The position numbers and the translations under genes are program-made. A model generated the notes under the pieces. The model did no database searches. It was not told the DNA's origin and worked only from the letters and a program-made list of their open reading frames with translations. Positions 45,924 through 56,000 of a DNA stretch of 64,000 bases are shown one piece after another. The stretch covers positions 1,805,820 through 1,869,819 of the forward strand of contig KL647309.1 of NCBI GenBank assembly GCA_000727475.1, in the 5' to 3' direction. Position 1 is the first letter of the stretch. Every line of letters begins with the position of its first letter. This stretch comes from Sarcocystis neurona. Lineage: Eukaryota > Apicomplexa > Conoidasida > Eucoccidiorida > Sarcocystidae.

Positions 45924-46128
45924 CAGAACGACGCAGTTCTACGAGGTTGAACTATTCGTCTCAGTTTTGGCTGCCAAGGAGTGCGTGAAGAAATCTTTCG
46001 AGTCTTCTCTGAACGACGGCCTTGAGTTTGAGCGGCAGTTTTTCGTCAAAATCTTCGCCACAGAAGACCGAACCGAAGGCATGCAGGCATTCATGCGAAA
46101 AAGGTTGCCCACCTGGAAGCACAGATGA
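31134..46128 (+). CDS. ECHS1: Short-chain enoyl-CoA hydratase, mitochondrial type (8 exons)
   Basis: Crotonase-family enzyme that hydrates trans-2-enoyl-CoA to 3-hydroxyacyl-CoA in mitochondrial beta-oxidation and branched-chain amino-acid breakdown. Exons 31134-31345, 32606-32688, 35867-36014, 38169-38259, 40989-41031, 42569-42673, 44765-44854 and 45965-46128 join in phase to 936 nt (311 residues). Signatures: [22 protein letters not shown] (oxyanion Ala119), [14 protein letters not shown] (oxyanion Gly162, catalytic Glu165), [20 protein letters not shown] (catalytic Glu185), GLVSRVFP, and a C-terminus ending [11 protein letters not shown]. Spacing from Ala119 to the C-terminus equals that of the 290-residue mammalian ECHS1 (offset 21), so the core has no indels. 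The start is uncertain: 30855 is also in frame (404 residues), and 31263 would give a leaderless 268-residue form. No C-terminal peroxisomal SKL is present. Related crotonases (isomerases, dehydratases) are less likely because both glutamates are kept. Confidence 0.95.
32270..32560. repeat. TA/GT microsatellites (hydratase intron 1)
   Basis: Three (TA)n runs (about 32308-32320, 32344-32361 and 32512-32535) separated by GTGCGTATACATATG-like DNA, ending within 50 bp of exon 2. Confidence 0.85.
32606..32688 (+). CDS. ECHS1: Enoyl-CoA hydratase exon 2
   Basis: Acceptor TTTGTCAG/GTTGAA. Encodes [20 protein letters not shown], matching the family's L-N-R-P-x-A-x-N-A-L motif. Donor GACGCAG/GTCCAG, phase 1. 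Confidence 0.95.
33120..33180. repeat. (AGT)n trinucleotide repeat (hydratase intron 2)
   Basis: AGTAGTAGT repeated about nine times at 33140-33167, with scattered GTAGCAGTAG around it. It gives Ser-rich and Tyr-rich open frames on the two strands, which are not genes. Confidence 0.85.
34740..35865. repeat. Pyrimidine-rich tracts and TA repeat before hydratase exon 3
   Basis: Sense-strand CTCTCTCTGTGTCTC (34745-34975) and TTTCTTCTTCC-type DNA (35510-35855), separated by (TA)n at 35190-35310, lead up to the exon 3 acceptor. The second tract is an unusually long polypyrimidine run of about 340 bp. Confidence 0.8.
35867..36014 (+). CDS. ECHS1: Enoyl-CoA hydratase exon 3
   Basis: Acceptor CTACGCAG/CCGAGG follows a long pyrimidine tract. 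Encodes [20 protein letters not shown], including the G-A-D-I oxyanion loop, then a helix ending DRLRNF. Donor TTTCAA/GTGAGA, phase 2. Confidence 0.97.
37582..38135. repeat. GAGACAG polypurine tract (hydratase intron 3)
   Basis: About 550 bp in which the plus strand is almost only purine plus scattered C (GAGAGACAGAGACAGGGAGG and variants), ending 35 bp before exon 4. The opposite strand yields a 390-residue Leu/Ser/Pro frame (37473-38645) that is an artefact of the repeat. Confidence 0.88.
38169..38259 (+). CDS. ECHS1: Enoyl-CoA hydratase exon 4 (catalytic Glu165)
   Basis: Acceptor CGTCTGCAG/AAAACC. Encodes [20 protein letters not shown], carrying the first catalytic glutamate and the second oxyanion glycine. 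Donor AGCTCG/GTGAGG, phase 0. Confidence 0.98.
38600..39720. repeat. TA/GT microsatellite block (hydratase intron 4)
   Basis: Mixed GTGTGTATATG/CACATATAT DNA for about 1.1 kb. A 100-bp segment is partially duplicated (CACACCTATGGCTCTTCCAGTGC at 38717 and a variant at 38798; core CTATGGCTCT). Confidence 0.8.
39966..40262. repeat. CTG-rich tract (hydratase intron 4)
   Basis: About 300 bp of plus-strand CTG/GCTGCTTC triplets. Unlike the CAG-on-plus tracts inside the minus-strand eIF3d gene, here CTG is on the plus strand, which is again the sense strand of the enclosing gene. Confidence 0.88.
40270..40960. repeat. TA/CATACATA microsatellite block (hydratase intron 4)
   Basis: About 690 bp of almost pure alternating TA/CA/GT sequence ends 25 bp before exon 5. 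Open frames on both strands encode Tyr-Ile-His-Thr repeats and are not genes. Confidence 0.88.
40989..41031 (+). CDS. ECHS1: Enoyl-CoA hydratase exon 5 (catalytic Glu185)
   Basis: A 43-nt micro-exon between two repeat-filled introns. Acceptor CTCTGCAG/GCCACA. Encodes [14 protein letters not shown], carrying the second catalytic glutamate. Donor CCTG/GTGAGT, phase 1. Confidence 0.97.
42569..42673 (+). CDS. ECHS1: Enoyl-CoA hydratase exon 6
   Basis: Acceptor ACACCTCAG/GAATGG. Encodes [20 protein letters not shown] and [14 protein letters not shown], matching G-A-G-G-T-Q-R-L and M-I-L-T-G-x-x-I-x-A-x-E-A. A 14-bp perfect palindrome (42551-42564) ends four bases before the acceptor's last G. Donor GAAGCAG/GTGAAA, phase 1. 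Confidence 0.97.
42770..44600. repeat. Pyrimidine tract and TA/GT microsatellites (hydratase intron 6)
   Basis: CTTCTTCTTTT-type sense pyrimidine DNA (42770-43090) followed by GTGTGTACGCC and (TA)n blocks (43100-43490 and 43855-44480). The stretch 43540-43840 between them has normal composition but no recognisable exon. Confidence 0.75.
44765..44854 (+). CDS. ECHS1: Enoyl-CoA hydratase exon 7
   Basis: Acceptor GGTGCTGCAG/GACTTG. Encodes [20 protein letters not shown] and IARLSLPS, matching G-L-V-S-x-V-x-P-x-x-x-L-V-x-E-A. Donor CCGTCAA/GTGAGC, phase 1. Confidence 0.96.
45965..46128 (+). CDS. ECHS1: Enoyl-CoA hydratase exon 8 (C-terminus, stop)
   Basis: Acceptor TTCGTCTCAG/TTTTGG. Encodes [20 protein letters not shown] and [19 protein letters not shown], matching A-K-E-x-V-N-x-A-F-E...F-A-T-x-D-x-K-E-G-M-x-A-F. 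TGA at 46126-46128. Confidence 0.97.
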
Positions 46129-48060
46129 AGCGGCGCATCGTCTTCTTCCCTCCCCTCCTACGTGAAACTCGAGACAAATAAAAGAGAAGTTCTCCTCCCC
46201 CCTCTTCCTCATCTTCTCGTATTCTCCCCCTGCGTCTCCCCCCCACGAGAAAAAAACACCTTCTCCCATTTCTTCTTCCTCGTCTTCTCCTCCTCCCCCT
46301 GTCCCCGCCTTTCTCTTCCTCTCTTCCCGTTCGTATTTCTTCGTCAATCTCTGTGCAGTGGTGTACCTGCTCGCCGGACGGGCTTCTGACCCAGGAAGAG
46401 GACCGCGACCTGCCGCGCGTAGAAAATAACATCTCCCGTACACTCGTACACCCGCGGATACCTCACGCGCAGACGTAAACGTGGAAGGCTCACAAATTTA
46501 TCGCACGTATGCAGACCCGTGTCAGTTCATATATATCTCTCTTCATACACAGCTGAATATGCAGATGTGCGTGCGTCATAGTACAAACTCTGCCCTCTAC
46601 ACCGAGACACCTCGACGTGCGTCTGGGGTCGCACGCACGTTTATTCTTAAGTAGACACGTACGTACGTATTATATACTCGTTTCAATCTCTACACATGTA
46701 AATATATATGTAGATGTCTTCTTATGCTGCATATAGATGTTTGCGCGTAGAGACCCAGCGCACTTGGTTTTAACTGAAGAGGCGCCATCATAGTGAAGTA
46801 GACACAGACACGCCTGCTGCCCCGCGTACACTTCCCAACTGTTTTATATTCTATTCCTATATATATGTACATATAAATGTATACATATGTGTATATCTGT
46901 AGCTCTACATGCAAACATCCATATGCAGGGACGCACGTATACATATATATATATATATATTAATGTGTACAAACAATTGCACGTATGCAGACATAAATCC
47001 ATAAATGTATACACGTACGGCTGTGCGTAGTTGTACGTATGCGCTTTTATGACGTTGGCGAGCCTTACACAAGTATGTCAGGCAGATATACATGTATATA
47101 CATGAATAAATATATATATATATATATATGTATATAATGTGTGTAGAGCAATATACAAGTATGTGGCAAACGTGATGAGGGGACTAGCGTTAAGGGTGAG
47201 CTTTTGGAGGTGTCCCAAGGAGAAGGCGATCAGAGCTGCAGAACGGTGGAACACGAGAATCCTTTTTGCAGAAACGCATATATATGGGGGAAGAACCTCT
47301 TCTCTTCCGTTTTTACGGAGACCTACTTTGCTGTGTCCGCCAGCTTTTCCTCATGCACCTGCGTTGCTAAGGAAAAGCACTTTTGCGCACTTCTTTCTAG
47401 CTGTGCCCGCTTCAAGAGAAAACCCGTCCTGAAGCACACAGAAAAGACTTCTTTCAAGCAGAAGTCTGGAGGAGACTGTTGCTCTTCACTGTTGCAAGCA
47501 CCAAAAGAATATTGAATAAAGAGACATATATACGGATATATTTGTGTTTACATACATTTATATATGTATATATATATGCACACATAGGCGTACACACACG
47601 TGGACAGAAGAGGTGTCTGGTGGCACTTGCCCCAGCAAATATTTGTTGACTAGATATATATACATATATATATGTATATCTATGTGCACACAGGTGCGTA
47701 CACATACACAAGGAAACCTAGACGTGAAAAAGACCCACACACACTTGTATAAAACGTTTACACACGTGCACGTAAATCCAAGAAAAAAGGTGGAGAGGCG
47801 GGTAGAGGATTCGCAACGTCTACTCCACGAGAAAAAGCTGCTGCGTGCGCAGACGGCACACCTCTACGATAGGCGGGTGCATCTGTACAGCCGTCTTGTA
47901 GGGCCTTAACGACATACTGTGAATGATATGTAAACGGAAGGGCGAAACGTGGAGGTGGGGAGATCCATAGAACAGTCTGGGGAGTTATTTTAAAATGAAG
48001 CCTGAATCTTTGGTCGCATATGTCTCTCCCAAAGAGGTGGAATACAAAACAGTGCCACAA

Positions 48061-48490
48061 AGAGATCCACGAAAAGACAGAGATTACGAATGAACGTGTT
48101 TTACTGAAGAGGCTACACAGACAGAGACACGCGTACTGTGCGTCTCTTGTCGACTGGTGCGCTTCCGGTGTGCAGATATATATGTATATATATAGAGAGA
48201 TACAATATATACATATATATGTAAGAACTGCTGCATATATGTAGAGAGATTTATTTTCACCGTACGGGCGACTGCCACACAGAGATCGACGAAATGGCAG
48301 AGATTACGAAAAGACGTTTACTGGAATAACTGCACAGACAGAGACAGGCGTGTTATGCGTCTCTTCTTGTCGACTGATCCGCGTCAGGTGCGCTGGTATA
48401 TACATATGTATACAAGTATATATATGAGGCCTGCTGCAAATAGACACACATGTATGTATATGAGGTGTGCTCCATTTATATGCAGATTGA
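48061..48490. repeat. Degenerate 220-bp tandem duplication
   Basis: The segment starting AGAGATC(C/G)ACGAAA at 48061 recurs at 48281. It continues through GCAGAGATTACGAA, CACAGACAGAGACA and GCGTCTCTT...GTCGACTG in both copies, with about 15-20% divergence by eye. A partial third start (TTTTTTCACCACACGG) appears near 48491. Confidence 0.85.
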
Positions 48491-49344
48491 GCTTTTTTCA
48501 CCACACGGGGGGGTCTACATTAGAATTCACATATGTGAGAGCGGCTGCTATTTGCATACATACATATAGTTGTACGTTTATAGATTACAAAGATGAGCGT
48601 TCATATGGTGATCCACGTACGACGGTTCCTAGGGATTTCTATTTTTACATATATCTGGCTACGTACGTACCTTATACATATGAGAGCTGCTGCGTATACA
48701 CGGAGGTATTCGTGTTTGCGCATGGAGAGGTAGGAGTCACGGGAAGGTGAACTGCTTGAATACATGTACTTGCACACTAGACATGGTGCACACCTGCGTC
48801 TCTTTCCACAAAGCTATCGTAGAGGGGGAAATGTGTGCACTCAATGATATGTGTCTTTACAAGATGCTACACGTAGAGTATACACAGATATCTCGCTCTG
48901 TCTTTACATACACCTATATATATATAGGATGCGTCTTTAAAGCTGTCGTGCAGGGGTAGATGTACAGAGTGAATATGTATGTTTGAAAGATAGTACACAC
49001 AGTGGTACAAACACTTCCCTCTGTGTGTGTGTGTATAACTTTGTGTATGTGAGGAGGCGCTTTTAGAAATACCTGTAAGTAAAAATGACAGTGCTTGTGA
49101 AAACATTGATAGACAGCAGAAAGGGAATTCAGGGCGTACCTTCGGCAGGGGTAGTGGATTCTCGCATGACGGATGGGAAAGAAAAGTGTTTACGACGATC
49201 ACTGTACTTCAGAGGCTTTGTTAAAAACATAAGACAGATATGAGTGTGTGTGTGTGTGTACATAACGTGTGTGTGGGTGTACATAACGTGTGTGTGTGTG
49301 TGTGTGTATGCAAGAAGAGATACTTTTTCTAAGTAAACGCGCAC

Positions 49345-50077
49345 NNNNNNNNNNNNNNNNNNNNNNNNNNNNNNNNNNNNNNNNNNNNNNNNNNNNNNNN
49401 NNNNNNNNNNNNNNNNNNNNNNNNNNNNNNNNNNNNNNNNNNNNNNNNNNNNNNNNNNNNNNNNNNNNNNNNNNNNNNNNNNNNNNNNNNNNNNNNNNNN
49501 NNNNNNNNNNNNNNNNNNNNNNNNNNNNNNNNNNNNNNNNNNNNNNNNNNNNNNNNNNNNNNNNNNNNNNNNNNNNNNNNNNNNNNNNNNNNNNNNNNNN
49601 NNNNNNNNNNNNNNNNNNNNNNNNNNNNNNNNNNNNNNNNNNNNNNNNNNNNNNNNNNNNNNNNNNNNNNNNNNNNNNNNNNNNNNNNNNNNNNNNNNNN
49701 NNNNNNNNNNNNNNNNNNNNNNNNNNNNNNNNNNNNNNNNNNNNNNNNNNNNNNNNNNNNNNNNNNNNNNNNNNNNNNNNNNNNNNNNNNNNNNNNNNNN
49801 NNNNNNNNNNNNNNNNNNNNNNNNNNNNNNNNNNNNNNNNNNNNNNNNNNNNNNNNNNNNNNNNNNNNNNNNNNNNNNNNNNNNNNNNNNNNNNNNNNNN
49901 NNNNNNNNNNNNNNNNNNNNNNNNNNNNNNNNNNNNNNNNNNNNNNNNNNNNNNNNNNNNNNNNNNNNNNNNNNNNNNNNNNNNNNNNNNNNNNNNNNNN
50001 NNNNNNNNNNNNNNNNNNNNNNNNNNNNNNNNNNNNNNNNNNNNNNNNNNNNNNNNNNNNNNNNNNNNNNNNNNNNN
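49345..50077. other. Assembly gap (733 N)
   Basis: Run of N preceded by (GT)n repeats (49240-49310). Its size resembles the other gap. It lies in the intergenic region, so no annotated exon is interrupted. Confidence 0.98.
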
Positions 50078-51925
50078 TCGACAACAGGAGTCACGAGTGA
50101 GACTGTGTACACCCGTCCACGTTTGTCCGAAGAAGAAAGAACACAAAGACTTGTACACAGACGTATAAGCTCACTGAAGTTAAATTGATATATGATACAT
50201 ACTCGCGACATTTGGTATTCACCTCACTGTGAGATATGTATACATGTATGCGTAATTGAAACAATACAGGTTGCTTTCTACTTTTATCTCTGTACAAATT
50301 TGTGCCCCTATATATATATATATACATATATACCTGCGTACGCACATGAAAATCCATACATTAAAACATGTGTGCGGAGGAAGGAGAGCCGCGTTCAGCG
50401 ACACTTATCTGCGTCGGCCCTTCGCAGGTGGCCGAGTGCCTTGTAAGACTGAATTCTACGGGATTGAGACAGACGCGTCAGATTAACATCGCTTGTGTAG
50501 ATGAAGAGTGTGGCGTGACATGTTTCTGATTACAACTTCCACGGGGCTCTAATTTTTGCATGTGTATATTGTAAACGTACCTTGGTACTAAGTCGCGCAA
50601 CAGCCAGACTACACGTGTATACATTTAGACACGCATGCTTCTCTCGCACAGCCACGCAAGTACGTTGAAAAGAAATGAGGCGTTTCAGAAATGGTGTACG
50701 CGTACGTATCTGCAAATGCGCGGACAATCCAAAAATTGTCTGCACGTACTGGCCTGGGTACATACATTGTCTCTGACTCCTGTCCAAACAGAGCACTTCA
50801 CCCAGAACATGGAAGTCATGGAACTTCTCACACGGGACAGTAGAAGTGGAACGCAAACGGCTGTTGTCCTAGCACGGCTTCGCAGCGAGGCTACAGCTAC
50901 AACTGCTAACGCAGCAATTATATCAACGTGAGTGAATCCTCCATGGGTGGCACCTACACCAGTCATACAAATAAGAAGCGAATGGTCGGGTCCGTTTAGT
51001 CACGCAACAACAGAGCCCTGAAAGTCAGTGAAGTTTCATTAGGCGGACTCCACTTGATCATTTTGCCGGTGTGACACATGAGTGTGTGTCTGCGTCAAGA
51101 GATAATAAGATGTAAGTGAGGGTTTAAGCGAAAGAGCGCGACGAAAATTTGAACCACCGTCTCCCCTCCCCGCCCGTATGGCGTGCCTGTCTTCCTACAC
51201 GTGATACGTACGTCTATGTTTATATATGTGTGGTTCTCCTGTGAAGGGATAATTGCCCCTTTTGTGCATTTTCGATGTGCACGTCCTCGCAAACTCGGAG
51301 TGCCCCTGTGTGACTGCCGGCGGTAGAACACTCCACAAGCTCTTAGCGTGGTGGGCTGTAGAGCCTGCAATTGGAGAAGCGAATGAAGACGACACCAAAG
51401 TGGCCTTAAGCAACGAAACTGGAGTTGCTTCAGAAACTCGCCGTGGCACATGCTTCGGGAAGATTCACGCTGCAAAATTACGACAAAGTAGCGTTTTCTT
51501 GAGGACGACACTGGCGCAGTTTGCGTGGAGCTTTGGTAGCTCTTTGTCTCGCTACATCAGGCGTACAATGGTCACAAGAACCAAAAGCCTTTTGCCTTCT
51601 GTTGCATTGCTGTATCGTTCTTCCCATTCTGCGGCTTTTCGTCACACATGTTCACTTCGGCAGTGAAGATAAGTGTTACTTGCTAACCGTACGTCTCTTC
51701 GTTTTTCCCCTCCTCGGTAACGCTGGAACCCATGCTTTATCTTTCTTCGCTTGGCGAACGCTGTTATTTGCGATTTCTCCAACGTTGTCTCCCCTGCTTC
51801 TCGCTCGCTTGATTACACTGCCTGTTCTGCTCGCCGCAGTCCCGGTACTTGTGCACGTTTGGGTGTTGCTCATATGGTGAGGCTGCAGTTCTGGCGTGCC
51901 TATTCTTTGTGACGCTCGATTGATG

Positions 51926-53073
51926 TTACTGTGACAGGACCGCACCCTGCTCGCTTGCTGCTGTGCCGGAGTTGCCCGGTTTGCCATTTTTTTCTGCTGC
52001 ACCGGTAACACTGGAACTCGAACTCCTTTCTGCTGGCGCTCTAATACCACTGGCCTTCGTCGAATCTTCTACTTTCTTCGGATGGACAGCGTGCACCAAC
52101 AGCTCGTTAACTGCTGCTTCACTGAAAGGCTCACAATCTCCGAAGCCGGTGATCGTGTTTGCGTTGGGCACGCACCGCCGCAGAATGGTGCGACGTGCTT
52201 CTGCTACAGAAGTGCCTTTCTCGAGGTTCGCTTTCTTCAAGAAACAAAGTTTCTCAGCTGGCAAATGCGTCCACACGTCGCAGTCTTCCGTCTCTTTGCA
52301 CAAGACGTAGCACTTGTACGCGGCAATCACGCCAGTGTGCTTGTGGATATCGTTGCCGTAGAAGTCTCTGCCCGGATGAACACAATTTTTCTTCGAGGGC
52401 GCGGGACACACTCGCCCTCGCGCGCCCTCATATGTAGTGTGTCTCTTAACCAGTCCAATATCTTCTTGAGTTGCAACCGTGGGTGGAGTTTCATCAGGTG
52501 CTGGGCAACATCGTGGCGCGCTTGTGTGTCCTTCTATCGCCACCTCGGTAGATATGTTCCACTTCAAATAACACCTCCTCTGGGTTGCTACAAATGTGAA
52601 ACCTGCGCAGCCATCGAGCCCTTGGCAGAACTCCTGACAAATGTTTATGGTAGGGCAGTTTCGCAGCGAAGCCAGGTCGTAGCCCCAGTAATCCACATTG
52701 TTTTTAACGCATTCTGGTGGTTTCTGTGCAGTGTCTGCGGCAGCAACAGTAGACGTCGTCGTCGTAGTAGTCGGATAGTCGCACTCTACAGGCGCAAAGG
52801 TGGCCATCAAATACGTGTGCGTGTCACGAACTCCATCTCTGTCCACACTTTTGATATATACGCGGTTTGCTGGCGGCCGATGGAAGCGCCGCAGAGAGCA
52901 CGAGCCTCGCAAGTGGCGAGGAAGGTACCGAGAAGCAAAGTACAGATAATGTGTACAACCTTTCGTTTGTCTGCACAAAAATTCACACGCTCCTCTGTTG
53001 CGCACCCCTGACTCCACAAAAAGAAGCTCCTCGCCGTCCACGTAGTCCACGTTGTACTCGTAACAGGTCAAAT
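51926..53073 (-). CDS. PAN protein terminal exon: Apple domains 2-4
   Basis: A single 1,148-nt exon after acceptor GTACTCAG/ATTTGA, phase 1, the only long non-repetitive frame of the region. Apple 2 (about residues 3-100 of the exon, [20 protein letters not shown]), linker [15 protein letters not shown], Apple 3 (about 118-188, [20 protein letters not shown]), Apple 4 (about 221-290, [17 protein letters not shown]). One N-glycosylation sequon (W-N-I-S) is in Apple 3. The tail of about 90 residues is Ser/Ala/Gly-rich. Confidence 0.9.
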
Positions 53074-56000
53074 CTGAGTACACACACAGATCGATTTAAG
53101 ACTCACACAGGTATACGTGTACGTAAATATAAATAATGATGGACAGGCATATGAAGCGCACAACATCTGTATGTAGAAGGAGGACACTTGTGGCAAAGGT
53201 GTATGGCGCGCTATCTGCTCGTCAACCACGTAGTACGTGTCCGACTCGAAGCACGCAAGTGTCGTCGCGCCCCACATTGGGATGGCGACTTTCAAATATC
53301 ACCACAAATTTGTACGCAGTTGCACAATTACCACGTCAGCCTACGTATCCGTGTGTACTCAATTTTCCTTTTTTCCGCTCTTCGTTTAAAAGCAGAGAGC
53401 ATCGCACGCCTGCGTGTCTGTGTATGTGATGTGTAAGAAAGGACAAACTGAGAACACGCAATCCCCGTAATACTGCTGAACGCAAACTAGGGGCATTGAA
53501 GGCGATCAGCGTTGCCCAAAAAGAGCTACAGATGAAAAGGTAGATATTTTCCTTTTCACGAAAAAGGAGCTAGAAACACTAATAGCACATCATCGAAACA
53601 AAACAACTGTGCAAGCGTACGAAGCTCTGCGCCCTGAAAGAAGTGGAACAAAGTAAATTTTCTGCATGGGCATTCAGCAGTGTACACGTTAGGTGGACAG
53701 ACAAAGACAGTTGCAGGGGCAAACACACGCGCAGAGAAATACTGACGAACGGATGTAGAAAAGTAGGCAAAAATAGACGTGCGGCCAACGAAATATCGAC
53801 ATGGCAATATCTACAGGTGGAGGTCTGCTTGCCGACAGCGAACCATAGTATGTTAAAAATACAATCTACCGTAAGCACATTGATACACAGACAGAAAACT
53901 GCCACCACAGTTCTGTGAACATGACGGGGTTAATTGGAGCAGTCGTCCTTAGCAACCTATATGCAGCTTTTAGATCACACGTATATATGTGTATATCTGT
54001 AGGAAGCTAGATAATATGTACATGCACACAGTGACGGCGAGCACACCGGTTTCCCTCCTAACGCAGATAACGTCTGGTGTGCCGTTGCAAGTCAAGAATA
54101 AGGGACGAGTTTTTCGACAAATGCAGAGATATGCAAAGAGCAAAGGAGATACACATGCTGGCATCTAGGCGGATATAGACACGCGTACAAGAACAAACGT
54201 ATGTGTACGCATATGTGTATTCTTTTACAAATGAGTAGATTACGCAGACTTGGAGACAGACATGTGTATTTAGGTCGACAGAGAGGTAGAGGCAGGACAG
54301 ATGTGTAGATCGAAAGGCCGCTTTGTTCGTATGTACAGAGGAATTTGTGCACAACTAAGCTCAGCGTACCTGGGCAGAGATTATCAGGGGCATTGTTGCA
54401 AACCGAGCAACATGGCACACCATTAGCTGGGCTAGCACAGAACCCGCCGCCTTTTCCGTCGCCGCAGAAGGGACTGAAGCGCGCGCCTAGGGGGGAAGGA
54501 AGATTCAACTCTTCACATACCGACGGGCTGCTCGGGCATCCTGCGCAGTGATACCGGCAGCAACAACAGCCAGAATCAACAAGATGTTGCACAGGAACGC
54601 GAACGGTATACACGCGAAAAACGAGGAGAGTGCAGGATGTCCTGCTGCGCACGTGGTGACAAGGAAGGGGAGAGCAGAAACGCGAAGAAACAGCAGCTGT
54701 CAAAAATTAAGACGGGGACAAAGAAGGAAGAAGACGACAGAACAGAGATCAACACGAAAGCCTATTTTCGGACAAGGGCAGACTGCGGAATGATTACGTC
54801 TGTTGGTGACTTGCCTGAGTTTACACCGTGCGATGAGACTTAAAGACGAAGAAGCGACACAGAGTGAAGAGACGCTACAAACGAAACAGACAGAAAGTGT
54901 TGGCAAAGCAGCGGACAGCAGATCAAAAATGAAATATTCTCTGACGTCTGGGCGCAACCTAAAGATAGAGAGAGACACAGGAGAGATGCAAAAGTGAAGA
55001 ATACAGGCTTTATGCTATTGACGTCAAGAGTAACGGTGTGTGGCTAAGGATAAAAAGAACAATCAGCAGCACCAGGCAGAAACGGAAGAGTCTCTATGTA
55101 TCAAAGCACACGAAAGGTAAAAAGGGGACGAGATCTTCCCTCTTGAGCATCGGTGGGAGAAAAAAGACGGGGATGGGCGGCAACACGCGTATCGCCAAAC
55201 AAAAACTGGGATACGTCTATAACGCACGAAAGAATCCGGCGGAGAGAAGCGCGCTAATTACGAGGTCAGAGGACGAAGTGAGTAAAATTTTATGCACAAC
55301 AGGACGCAGAAAAACTGGGCAGGAGACTCAGAAGAGAGCGTGCTAACAGTGCAGATGTTAGAAAGCAGCTGAGTCGAGAGAGGGACAGCACTTTCGGCAG
55401 ACAGCGAGAACAGAAAGAGAGAGACAAAGACGAACCAGCAAAAAAAAGGCAAAGAAAAGGCACATCCATACGCGTCGCTTCTCCGCACTCGTTTGCGTGT
55501 ACAAGTGCGTAGCTGCCTCGATCCCTGTCTCCCTCCTTCTCTTTGTACACGAGTACACCAATACAGAGACGTGCAGACAACACAGGAAGAAAAAGCAGTC
55601 GAAAATGCAAAGAGTGTCGCCTGCGGGCAACTCAGACAGCAGAAAGTGTCGATGCATCAGGCGAGGCAATGCCAACAGGCGCTGCAGCAACGACAGCAGA
55701 AACTCTCCTCGCAGCAGCAGCAGCAGCAACAGCGTAGAGCCTGCTGTTGGGATACCCCGCGCGCATGAAGTAGGGGGAGTGGATTATCCCCACCTTGTCT
55801 CGCGCGTCACCTATGAGTTCTGGACTCTCCAGACACTAACGCAAAGATTCGCACGTACGCAAACGTGCGTCAAAGAGATGCAGAGGTCCGCAGCAAGCAC
55901 TTTGAAGAGCGGAAGACAATTACCATCACAGGAGTGCTGCACCACGTAGGGACTCCCTGCAAGAGCACGGCGAGTGTCCGCAGGACTTGAACCGACCTCC

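Larger units (their letters stand above)
46129..51925. other. Tail-to-tail intergenic region with assembly gap
   Basis: This lies between the stop codons of the convergent hydratase (+) and PAN-protein (-) genes. It contains TA/GT microsatellites (46500-47130, 47520-47690), a degenerate 220-bp tandem duplication (48061-48490), a (GT)n block next to the gap, and 1.8 kb of normal-composition DNA (50078-51925). Several frames of 85-140 codons occur at 50.6-51.9 kb on both strands; none shows a known domain, but a 3' exon or UTR of the PAN gene could be among them. Confidence 0.5.

Noticed and set aside
51253..51880. Plus-strand frames with a hydrophobic C-terminal stretch (51521-51880)
   Set aside because: No family, no splice-supported extension, and in the 3' flank of a minus-strand gene; the hydrophobic run is probably fortuitous.
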